Source of the DNA: a bacterium | GTDB lineage: Bacteria; Krumholzibacteriota; Krumholzibacteriia; Krumholzibacteriales; WJIX01 | Direction: 5' to 3' | DNA length: 13,055 nucleotides | NCBI GenBank assembly: GCA_021160845.1 | Contig: JAGHBT010000018.1 | Span: 1 to 13,055 of the forward strand | In this document: in pieces, positions 6,363 to 13,055 of the stretch | Position numbering within the stretch: the stretch's first letter is position 1 | How the letters are laid out: every line of letters begins with the position of its first letter | Made by a program: the position numbers and the translations under genes | The notes under the pieces: model-generated | What the model was told of the DNA's origin: nothing | Database searches by the model: none | The model's input: the letters and a program-made list of their open reading frames with translations, nothing else

Positions 6363-7733
6363 ATGAAGAGTAAAATTGTAATTTCCTTACTTATATTCGG
6401 CATGCTGGGTTGTTCATCCCATGTTAGGAGTACCAACAGGGGGAAAACATTTGTTTATCCGCCTTGGTATCATTGCCTCGGCCTTCATAAGGTTAGTCAG
6501 ACGCATCTTAGTATTTACTCAGCTTTCAGCGAAGAGTTTCAAAATCCACAGGGTCTTTTTTGCACCAAATTAATTTCAAAGGATGATTCCACCACCGATT
6601 ATGACGATGACGAGCTGACAGTTTTCGGATTAAACTCCGGGGCGGGGCATATAATCTATAATAGCGGTTTATTTTCTTTGAAAATATCGGATGGTTCGGG
6701 CAAAGCAGTGGAGAGATTAAAAAATCCACTTGATCTGTCCGGTGACAGATATGGGAATCTCTTCGTTGCCGACAGCGGAAACAACAGAGTTGTACGTTAT
6801 AAATTTTCTAATGACCGTCTCATACCCATCAAGGAAATAGTCGGGTACAATAATATTCCCTTTGATCACCCGTCCGGTGTTTCGCTCGATGGGGATTACT
6901 TGTATGTGACAGATAGCGGTAATGACAGAATTGCTGTTTTTAACATCGATGATGGGATGAATGAGGTTCAAAGCAAATTCGGGCTCGCGCCGAAGCTTAT
7001 TGCCCCAACAGCTCTATCGATTGCTTCCAGGATAGATGAGTGGTTGTATTATAATAAATATTTTATCGTTGTTGTTGACAGCTTTGGGCAGCGGCTCTGG
7101 AAGATTCCGGCGGAGGGTGAGCCCGAAGTCTTCAGGTATGAATCGATAGTTGGTAATGGAGGGTTCAACCATCTTGATATTGATTATTACGGCAATATTT
7201 ATGTAACAGATACGCTAGAAAACAAAATTCATAAATTCAACCGTAATCTCAGATACATAGTGGCAATCGGAGGAAACGCCAAAGAGGGGATTTCGTTTGA
7301 TCAACCTCGCGGAATCGCGATTTATAAGAGGTTTGGGCAGATATTCGTATCGGAGAAATCCGGTTGTCAGTATTTCTGGATAGGGACGGATATGATGCGC
7401 TTCAAGGCAGTAGAAATGAGTTATAATAAGGAGAGTGGCAAATTTTTGATCAATCTTTCTTTCCTTCTGACTGAGTATTCCATGGTTTCCTTTTATATTG
7501 AGACCCACGCGGAGGATGAAAGATATACTATTTTTGAAGATTATCTGTTTCCACCGGGTTTTCATGACAAGATTATTGAAGGCAAATTGAAAGAGTTAGA
7601 TTATATTGATATAGAGAAAATCAACATTCTCGCTATTATCAGGCCTACCTATTCTTCTGTGGACTTTTGCAAAGTGGTTAAAAGAGCACCCCTAATGAAA
7701 TATCTTTCGTTAAAAGGGAAAAATCAGGAGTAA
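6363..7733 (+). CDS. NHL-repeat beta-propeller lipoprotein
   Basis: The 456-residue product begins with a lipoprotein signal peptide: KSK, a hydrophobic core and GMLGCSS, with lipidation expected at Cys17, so it should act in the periplasm or at a membrane surface. At least five NHL-type blades are visible, with PxGV/L..D..GN.YV.DS.N.RI..F patterns at about 119-148, 168-194, 213-248, 268-293 and 313-340. The clearest are LFVADSGNNRVVRY and YVTDSGNDRIAVF. A beta-rich tail (about 352-430) looks loosely like the Ig-like C-terminal domain common in secreted FCB proteins. NHL propellers usually bind proteins, sugars or nucleic acids; no catalytic motif is apparent and I assign no function. The ribosome binding site is poor (GGATG near 6349). 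It is separated from guaA by 77 nt. Confidence 0.75.
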   Translation: MKSKIVISLLIFGMLGCSSHVRSTNRGKTFVYPPWYHCLGLHKVSQTHLSIYSAFSEEFQNPQGLFCTKLISKDDSTTDYDDDELTVFGLNSGAGHIIYNSGLFSLKISDGSGKAVERLKNPLDLSGDRYGNLFVADSGNNRVVRYKFSNDRLIPIKEIVGYNNIPFDHPSGVSLDGDYLYVTDSGNDRIAVFNIDDGMNEVQSKFGLAPKLIAPTALSIASRIDEWLYYNKYFIVVVDSFGQRLWKIPAEGEPEVFRYESIVGNGGFNHLDIDYYGNIYVTDTLENKIHKFNRNLRYIVAIGGNAKEGISFDQPRGIAIYKRFGQIFVSEKSGCQYFWIGTDMMRFKAVEMSYNKESGKFLINLSFLLTEYSMVSFYIETHAEDERYTIFEDYLFPPGFHDKIIEGKLKELDYIDIEKINILAIIRPTYSSVDFCKVVKRAPLMKYLSLKGKNQE

Positions 7734-7806
7734 AACGCTTTTCTGGCGTAGCTATTGCTACAACATTTCATACTAAAGCACCTGTTCGACTAGAAAGGTA
7801 CTAAAG

Positions 7807-8751
7807 ATGACATTTATCCAGAGGTTTTTAAAGGTCTTTCCTAGGAGCTGTTTAAGGAAAGCCATAGATTATCTGAGCAGCGGAGATTACGCGAAGGCTT
7901 GCAGTCAATTCGAAATATACATTTCAAAAAAGGATCATTTCTCTGCAAATGATGAAAAACAAGAATTGATTAGAATGTACATGAGTGAAGCGTATATTGA
8001 ATATGCAAAGATGCTCAGAAACAACGGCAAATTTCTGGAGGCTTATGACTTGCTCCAAAAGGTGATTAGCCTTGAACCTGAATATTCAGATGTTTACTAT
8101 ATGGCCGCTGAGTTGAACGAAAAGCTAGGCAGGCTGGAACAATCGCGAGATAATATACGAAGGGCACTTTCGATTAATCCAAACTATTTCAGCGCTAGAA
8201 TGTTTCTCGCAAAACTGGTATATATATTGGATAAAGAATCCACAAAATGTGTTGAAGAGCTTCAAAAGAGTCTCTCTTGCGCTCCCGGATTCTATGTTGA
8301 AAAGGTTAACATATTGGCTCGTGACATAAAAAATGGTTCAGAAGAAAAAAATATATTGCTTCAATTTGATGACATATTACGCGAAAGAGCATCCTCCGCT
8401 CAGGTAAGCAAAGAAATCGCACTGGAGAGTATACAGCAAGGTGACTTCGATTACGCGATAACCGAACTGAAAAAGGCCTTGTCGATGAATCCTGATTTCG
8501 CTGATTTACACAACATGCTTGGAATTGCCTTCGCGAATAAAGGCTTAAAAGATGATGCTATACTGGAGTTTAAAACAGCATTAAAAATAAACCCCGAATA
8601 TCTTAAAGCGCATATTAATCTTAGTTTGACATATTATGAAAAAGGCTCTTTCGAGGAAAGTTTAAAACATCTTGAGAAGGTTATGCAAATTGATCCGGAA
8701 AATGAACTGGCTCTTAATTTAAAAGAGGAATTGACCGCTGTTTTACAATAA
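7807..8751 (+). CDS. TPR-repeat protein, probably cytoplasmic
   Basis: The 314-residue product has no signal peptide or membrane helix. Tetratricopeptide repeats occupy nearly its whole length: about 16-41, 60-93, 94-127, a degenerate unit near 128-160, then 200-232, 233-266 and 267-300. The canonical small and large residues are clear in the last three, for example ADLHNMLGIAFANKGLKDDAI and the recurring N/DP turn. A charged, less regular segment (about 161-199) separates two TPR blocks, suggesting two binding surfaces. ATG 7807 follows AGAAAGG (7792-7798) at 8 nt. The next gene, 9 nt downstream, also has TPRs plus a J-domain, so the two are probably co-translated and may act together. A specific role cannot be read from the sequence. 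Confidence 0.8.
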   Translation: MTFIQRFLKVFPRSCLRKAIDYLSSGDYAKACSQFEIYISKKDHFSANDEKQELIRMYMSEAYIEYAKMLRNNGKFLEAYDLLQKVISLEPEYSDVYYMAAELNEKLGRLEQSRDNIRRALSINPNYFSARMFLAKLVYILDKESTKCVEELQKSLSCAPGFYVEKVNILARDIKNGSEEKNILLQFDDILRERASSAQVSKEIALESIQQGDFDYAITELKKALSMNPDFADLHNMLGIAFANKGLKDDAILEFKTALKINPEYLKAHINLSLTYYEKGSFEESLKHLEKVMQIDPENELALNLKEELTAVLQ

Positions 8752-8760
8752 GGTTAAGTT

Positions 8761-9435
8761 GTGTCTAAGGATTATTATTCAATATTAGAACTTTCTCCAA
8801 TAGCTACCTACCAGGATATTCAAAAGAAGTATTTTTCGCTTGCCAAGGTGCTTCATCCTGATGTATCCGATGATATTCCAAGTAACCATGAAAGATTCAA
8901 AGATGTAAATGAAGCATATTCAATTTTATCCAACAGTGAAAAAAGGCGAGAATATGATGAATCGTTAAAAAGTGGGAAAATATCAACAAAATCCGCTTCC
9001 ACGTTTATAAAAAAGAACAGTACAACCGCCGCGCTTGCATTTAAGCAGGCAAAAAACGCAATAAGAGGCGGGATTTTTGAACAAGCTATAATTTTATTGA
9101 AATCTGCGATTAAAAATGATTCTTCGGTAGCAGCGTACCATAGCTGGTACGGATTCAGTCTCGCGATGGCCAATTCTAACCTTCATGAGGCTCGTGATGA
9201 ATGCAAAAAAGCAGTGCAAATGGAGTTTTATAACTCAAATTTCAGGGCTAATCTTGGTTTTGTGTATTTTCGCGCCGGGTTGAGGAAACAAGCTGTTGCT
9301 AATTTTACGAGCGCGTTGAAATGGGATCCTGAGAATAAACTGGCTAATAAATATATGGCTAAGTTCGAACAAAGTGCAAGCAGAAAACAAGGGCCTATCG
9401 ATAAAATCATAACCTTCTTCAAAAAACATTCCTAA
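8761..9435 (+). CDS. J-domain protein with C-terminal TPR repeats
   Basis: The 224-residue product starts at GTG 8761, with TAAGG (8749-8753) overlapping the upstream stop codon. Residues 4-66 are a J-domain: KDYYSILELSP, a helix ending at the invariant HPD (32-34), then F-K-DVNEAYSILSNSEKRREYD. This domain stimulates the ATPase of DnaK/Hsp70. There is no Gly/Phe region, zinc finger or DnaJ C-terminal substrate domain, so it is not DnaJ itself. Instead, after a Ser/Lys-rich linker (about 70-88), three TPR units follow (about 90-121, 124-156, 158-191). The architecture suggests an adaptor that brings Hsp70 to a client or to the TPR protein encoded just upstream. The C-terminus is basic and hydrophobic (IDKIITFFKKHS) and could touch a membrane; that is a guess. 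Confidence 0.85.
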   Translation: MSKDYYSILELSPIATYQDIQKKYFSLAKVLHPDVSDDIPSNHERFKDVNEAYSILSNSEKRREYDESLKSGKISTKSASTFIKKNSTTAALAFKQAKNAIRGGIFEQAIILLKSAIKNDSSVAAYHSWYGFSLAMANSNLHEARDECKKAVQMEFYNSNFRANLGFVYFRAGLRKQAVANFTSALKWDPENKLANKYMAKFEQSASRKQGPIDKIITFFKKHS

Positions 9436-9486
9436 TAGGAGAGCATTTAATAAGAGGGCACTTAAAAACAGGGTTGTTCTCTATTA
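9433..9486 (+). other. Imperfect 12-bp hairpin over the J-domain gene stop codon
   Basis: TAATAG-(G)-AGAGCA (9433-9445) pairs with TGTTCTCTATTA (9475-9486), with one bulged G and one G-U pair, around a 29-nt loop. The 5' arm starts at the stop codon. No T tract follows directly. It may protect the mRNA 3' end or form part of a termination region. Confidence 0.35.
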
Positions 9487-9502
9487 AGTCAGTAGGTTTT
9501 CC

Positions 9503-9537
9503 GGGAACATATTCCTAAATTTTTATTGATTTTTTTG
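9503..9537 (+). terminator. Possible terminator after the TPR/J-domain genes
   Basis: GGGAA (9503-9507) pairs with TTCCT (9512-9516), one G-U, around a CATA loop. A T-rich tail with two T runs follows (about 9519-9536). The stem is short, so this is tentative. If real, the propeller gene downstream needs its own promoter, for which I see only a poor candidate. Confidence 0.4.
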
Positions 9538-9555
9538 CGTGCTGTGAGTACTCTT

Positions 9556-9571
9556 TACCACCGAGGTGGTA
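9556..9571 (+). promoter_or_regulatory. Hairpin enclosing the ribosome binding site of the propeller gene
   Basis: TACCAC (9556-9561) and GTGGTA (9566-9571) are perfect complements around a CGAG loop. The Shine-Dalgarno GAGG (9563-9566) is in the loop and first pair, 8 nt before ATG 9575. The hairpin could limit translation or respond to temperature or a protein. It is short, so it may be incidental. Confidence 0.4.
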
Positions 9572-9574
9572 TAA

Positions 9575-11560
9575 ATGAAGAAAACAGCATTCGTGTGTTA
9601 TGGAAACAAAGCCCGGGATAACGTCTTTGTTTACAATGAATCGCCAAGAAATGGAAAGGGTGAAGAATTTTTTGCTTTTATTCTTCCCGGCAATCCTGTC
9701 TGGAACAATAAAATGAGGGAATTCTTCAGGATAGCTATTTCCACATCAAGAATGGGGTCGGCACAAAGCTACTTCATTGGATTTTTAAATAATCTTAAAG
9801 AAAAACTTAAAGAAGAAGCTGAATTAAAAGATATTTTTTCCGATTCGATAATTCTTCTTCTGATAAAACGCGGAAATGAAATTTATTTCCTTCATAACAG
9901 AGAACTAAACATAGTCCACTGGGATGGATCGGCTCAATCAGAAGAGATTAACCGATTCATATCAACAGTGGAATTTTCTTATGATCACGATGAGGGCCAG
10001 TCCGACCTTTTTGATAAGTCTCTTGAGGAATTATTTCTGCTGAGGAGGATCAGCAGTATATCAGGAAGGCATACGCTTATTTTTACTCCATCCGTTGAAT
10101 TTGCCGACAGGTATAGAGAGCTATTTCTTAACAGTGTCTTTTTCCCGTCTTTTGAGGTTCCTGAAACAAAAGGAGTAGACGTAGGTGCCGACCTGCATCT
10201 ACCGGCAATACACTGGAATACTGAAAGTCTCGAATATGTAACGAAGGAGAATAAATTGAACTTAGGTAGACAAAGGAAGATATCAATTCCTATGGTGTCA
10301 GGAATAGTTGCGGCAGTCCTTGCGGCAGCTATTTTTTTCTGGCCATTTTCAGATACCAAGGACACAAATAAGGGGAATAATAACATTTTACTGTCGGCCA
10401 GCGATGTTTCAAAAAAGCCCGGTTCCGAAGAAACTTCTGCCAATAAAGAGACGCAAGGTGAAAATACTTTCTATGAGGAATCTTCGGAAGCAGGTAAAAC
10501 AACAGCAATAGTTCATGAACAAAATGAATCTGTGAAATCACAAAGTAACACAAATCAGAAAGTTATTAAAAGCGGAGTTCCTAAAATTGTAATGAAGAGA
10601 GTCTGGAGGAAAAAGTTTACACAGCCTGTAACTTCTTCGCCTGTTCTCTGCGGAAGAAATGTAATGTTTGGTTGCAGGGATGGGTTTATCTATGGCTTTT
10701 CTGATAATGGGGATTTTAAATGGAAGTATAACTTGGGGGCGGGGGTTGGTTCTTCCCCACTTTGTTCTAAAGACGGGAAAGTGATTGGGTGCGACTATCA
10801 GGGAGATGTGGTTTGTCTCAATCCGGAAAATGGGGATGTATTGTGGGAGAGTTCTCTTGGAAGTAAAATTATCAGCACCCCGTCGATTACGCGAAAAAGC
10901 CTTTTTGCGGGTACAATGGATGGAGACCTTTATTCCGTCAATTTGGAGAATGGTGGAAAAGGATGGAAAAAACATCTCGGTTCCTCTATTTGGTCTTCGA
11001 TTGTAACCGGGGAAGACTACATCATCGTTGCTACCGTTGACGGGCATTTAATAAAACTTGATCTCCAGGGTAATGTTTTATGGAAAACAGACCCCGGAGG
11101 GGAAATTTATTCAACGCCTATTTGTCTTGAAAAGAATAATTTTGTGGTTATTGGAACAAATAATAAACTAATTTCTGCCTTTTCGTTGTCTGATGGCTCC
11201 CTGCTGTGGCAATACACGGTTAGCGGCGAGGTAAGAGGAACACCGGTAACAGATGGGAAAAGAATAATTATCGGTACTGACGATGGTAAGATATATTCAC
11301 TAAGTATGAGCGGCAGGATTTTATGGATGCAGGGTATTGGAAATGTCGTAAGGTCAAAACCATTGATATATGGTGGACTTGTTTTTATTACCGGTTACAA
11401 CGCAAAATTGAGCGCCATTGATTTAAACTCCGGGAATATTATTGATACATTCGGTGTTGAGTCGGCAATTTATTCTTCACCTATGTATTTTAACGGAAGA
11501 ATATTTTTTGGTTCTAATGGCGGCTTTTTCCATTCAATCGACATAGACCGAAAAGATTGA
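9575..11560 (+). CDS. Single-pass membrane protein: possible degenerate PP2C-like N-terminus, eight PQQ-type propeller repeats
   Basis: The 661-residue product has three parts. Residues 1-215 form a soluble domain whose start (FVCYGNKARDNVFVYN) and middle (DSIILLLIKRGNEIYFLHN) loosely follow the strand order of PP2C/PPM phosphatases, but the DGxGG and other metal-binding aspartates are not visible; any relation would be to an inactive form. A transmembrane helix lies at about 236-257, preceded by GRQRK, so the N-terminus should be cytoplasmic. A Ser/Glu/Lys-rich linker (258-335) leads to a propeller of eight repeats of 39-42 residues, with blade tryptophans near 344, 383, 424, 464, 503, 545 and 584 (Phe626 in the eighth) and recurring SSP..G..GT.DG.IY.L....G. 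This BamB/PQQ-dehydrogenase-like propeller would be periplasmic; no PQQ-enzyme catalytic motif is evident. It may transmit signals or scaffold envelope proteins. Exact function unknown. Confidence 0.75.
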   Translation: MKKTAFVCYGNKARDNVFVYNESPRNGKGEEFFAFILPGNPVWNNKMREFFRIAISTSRMGSAQSYFIGFLNNLKEKLKEEAELKDIFSDSIILLLIKRGNEIYFLHNRELNIVHWDGSAQSEEINRFISTVEFSYDHDEGQSDLFDKSLEELFLLRRISSISGRHTLIFTPSVEFADRYRELFLNSVFFPSFEVPETKGVDVGADLHLPAIHWNTESLEYVTKENKLNLGRQRKISIPMVSGIVAAVLAAAIFFWPFSDTKDTNKGNNNILLSASDVSKKPGSEETSANKETQGENTFYEESSEAGKTTAIVHEQNESVKSQSNTNQKVIKSGVPKIVMKRVWRKKFTQPVTSSPVLCGRNVMFGCRDGFIYGFSDNGDFKWKYNLGAGVGSSPLCSKDGKVIGCDYQGDVVCLNPENGDVLWESSLGSKIISTPSITRKSLFAGTMDGDLYSVNLENGGKGWKKHLGSSIWSSIVTGEDYIIVATVDGHLIKLDLQGNVLWKTDPGGEIYSTPICLEKNNFVVIGTNNKLISAFSLSDGSLLWQYTVSGEVRGTPVTDGKRIIIGTDDGKIYSLSMSGRILWMQGIGNVVRSKPLIYGGLVFITGYNAKLSAIDLNSGNIIDTFGVESAIYSSPMYFNGRIFFGSNGGFFHSIDIDRKD

Positions 11561-11680
11561 TTCGTTATACATAGAGCTTGAACATTTGCGGTGTTAATCA
11601 ATTTCTTAGATTATGTGGTTTTATTGCCTGTTGATAATCAATCCCTCTTATATTAGTTTGATGATGGATTGGAGGTTAAT
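11561..11680 (+). promoter_or_regulatory. Intergenic region upstream of secA
   Basis: This AT-rich 120-nt gap has no clear terminator for the propeller gene. A weak promoter is possible, TTGCCT (11624-11629) with TATATT (11649-11654), but the spacing is 19 nt. A small dyad TTGAT-A-ATCAA (11631-11641) lies in that spacer and could bind a regulator. GGAGG (11671-11675) serves secA. Confidence 0.3.
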
Positions 11681-13055
11681 GTGTTTAAAGGACTACTTGA
11701 AAAATTTTTTGGTGATAGAAAAAGCAGGCTTATGAAAGAATTGAAGCCTGATATTGACCTTGTCAAGGAGTGGGGTGAAAAACACAGAGCCCTCTCAGAT
11801 GAGGAAATAGTTGGCAAAACTGCCGAATTTATTGAAAGAATAGCTGGAGATGAAACAACGGATGATATTATGCAAGAAGCCTTTGGATTGGTTGTGGAAG
11901 TGTGCCGGAGGAGGGTTGGAGACAAATGGAATGTGGCCGGGCATGAGGCAGTCTGGGAGATGGTGCCCTACGATGTTCAAATTGCAGGAGCAATATGTCT
12001 TCACAGAGGTTCTATTGTTGAGATGGCAACCGGAGAGGGCAAAACGCTTGTGGCAACAATGCCCCTCTATCTTAATGCCCTTGATAAAAAGGGCTCGACT
12101 CTCGTAACAGTAAATGACTACCTTGCTAAACGGGACGCTGACTGGATGTCTGGAATATATAAGTCTTTGGGTGTAACCGTTGGTTGTTTGCAAAATGAAA
12201 TGAGTACGGATGAAAGAAGAAAAGCCTATCAATGCGATATTACTTACGGGACAAATAATGAGTTCGGGTTCGATTATCTGAGAGACAATATGAAACTTGA
12301 ATTAGAAGATCAGGTTCAGCATGAACATCACTACGCTATTATTGATGAGGTGGATAGTGTCCTGATAGATGAAGCGAGAACTCCCCTGATAATATCGGGT
12401 CCAGTGCCAGGTTCATCTATAAGAGATGATTTTGAATTGTTAAGAGGCCGTGTAGATAAACTGGTTACAAAGCAGAAAAGATTGGTAAACAATATTTTGA
12501 GCAACATTTCTTTATCTGATGACGAGGATGAAGAGAGGGATGAATATGAGATTGGGAAGGCTCTTCTTCTCGCGCGCCGTGGAGATCCCAAAAACAAAAG
12601 ATTTATGAAACTGAGGAAGAAAACCGGATTTGAAAGGCTAATGCTCTCCGTGGAAGCAGATTACATGAGAGACAAAAAACTTCATTTGTTAGATGAGGAA
12701 CTTTTTTTGGTTATAGACGAAAAGTCGGGGACAATAGATCTTACCGAAAAGGGTAGAGATACGTTGAGCAGCACCGACAGGGAACTTTTTATTCTTCCCG
12801 ATTTGGGTGAGCAACTTCATAAAATCGATTCTGACCCATCGCTCAAGAGCATGGAAAAAATTAAGAAAAAGGATAAAGCCTATCGCGAATATGCATCAAA
12901 AAGCGAAAAGATTCATAATTTTAATCAATTGCTTAAGGCTTATACGCTATTTGAGAAGGATGTTGAATATGTTGTGCAGGAAGGCAAAGTTTTGATTGTA
13001 GATGAGTTCACGGGCAGGCTCATGTCCGGTAGAAGGTTCAGCGACGGGCTTCATC
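11681..13055 (+). CDS. secA: Protein translocase ATPase SecA, N-terminal part, FCB-type insertion
   Basis: SecA is the motor that drives unfolded preproteins through SecYEG. The window holds the first 458 codons, and the frame runs off the right edge. I chose GTG 11681: it gives the family start (M)FKGLLEKFFG and follows GGAGG (11671-11675) by 5 nt, while the overlapping ATG at 11679 is out of frame and closes quickly. Visible landmarks are ALSDEEIVGKT (37-47), Walker A MATGEGKT (115-122), the TVNDYLAKRDADWM segment (143-156), YGTNNEFGFDYLRDN (189-203), the DEAD-type IIDEVDSVLIDEARTPLIISG region (220-240), and DEFTGR (441-446). Between SGPVPG (239-244) and VIDEKSG (344-350) lies about 100 residues where E. 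coli SecA has about 40; this longer preprotein-binding region, with PKNKRFMKL, resembles Bacteroidetes-type SecA. The C-terminal domains are outside the window. Confidence 0.95.
   Translation, partial: MFKGLLEKFFGDRKSRLMKELKPDIDLVKEWGEKHRALSDEEIVGKTAEFIERIAGDETTDDIMQEAFGLVVEVCRRRVGDKWNVAGHEAVWEMVPYDVQIAGAICLHRGSIVEMATGEGKTLVATMPLYLNALDKKGSTLVTVNDYLAKRDADWMSGIYKSLGVTVGCLQNEMSTDERRKAYQCDITYGTNNEFGFDYLRDNMKLELEDQVQHEHHYAIIDEVDSVLIDEARTPLIISGPVPGSSIRDDFELLRGRVDKLVTKQKRLVNNILSNISLSDDEDEERDEYEIGKALLLARRGDPKNKRFMKLRKKTGFERLMLSVEADYMRDKKLHLLDEELFLVIDEKSGTIDLTEKGRDTLSSTDRELFILPDLGEQLHKIDSDPSLKSMEKIKKKDKAYREYASKSEKIHNFNQLLKAYTLFEKDVEYVVQEGKVLIVDEFTGRLMSGRRFSDGLH

Noticed and set aside
7748..7761. Small GTAGC-TATT-GCTAC hairpin before the TPR gene
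   Set aside because: It is only 5 bp, with no T tract and no relation to the ribosome binding site. Such stems are expected by chance.
9526..9554. TTGATT and TACTCT as a promoter for the propeller gene
   Set aside because: The spacing is right, but the -10 box matches only 3 of 6 positions and the -35 is part of a T-rich tract.
1..13055. CRISPR arrays, insertion sequences, phage genes or defence systems
   Set aside because: I found no regularly spaced repeats, transposase or recombinase motifs, terminal inverted repeats or phage-type genes on either strand.

Overview
The window is bacterial chromosomal DNA, AT-rich and densely packed, with every recognised gene on the + strand. I see no mobile elements, CRISPR array, tRNA or rRNA. 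The best lineage clue is the SecA at the right edge. Between its DEAD box and its VIDEK segment it carries an insertion of the type I know from Bacteroidetes and other FCB-group SecA proteins. Lipoproteins, a BamE-like fold and periplasmic propellers fit a diderm, so an FCB-type or related candidate-phylum Gram-negative is my inference, not a proven assignment.

Layout: (1) 1-693 is the C-terminal end of a polytopic membrane protein resembling GT-C glycosyltransferases (GT39-like), followed directly by a perfect 12-bp hairpin. (2) 767-1408 is a near-consensus sigma-70 promoter, a structured leader of about 160 nt that may hide its own ribosome binding site, and a small SmpA/OmlA (BamE)-like lipoprotein, with a probable terminator after it. 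(3) 1504-6285 is a purine operon with its own promoter and a dyad-containing leader: purN, purC, purH, guaA. The genes overlap or are separated by only 2-8 nt. It covers one formyl transfer, SAICAR synthesis, the last two steps to IMP, and GMP synthesis from XMP. (4) 6363-11560 holds four proteins made mostly of interaction modules: an NHL-propeller lipoprotein, a TPR protein, a J-domain/TPR protein, and a membrane protein with a possible degenerate PP2C-like N-terminal domain, one transmembrane helix and eight PQQ-type propeller repeats. (5) 11681 to the end is the first 458 codons of secA.

The purine block is conventional. The unusual parts are the SD-sequestering leader before the BamE-like lipoprotein, a second SD hairpin before the propeller membrane protein, and the four-gene scaffold cluster next to secA. 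I do not see a clearly new defence or mobile system here. The most original candidate is the membrane protein at 9575-11560 with its TPR/J-domain neighbours.
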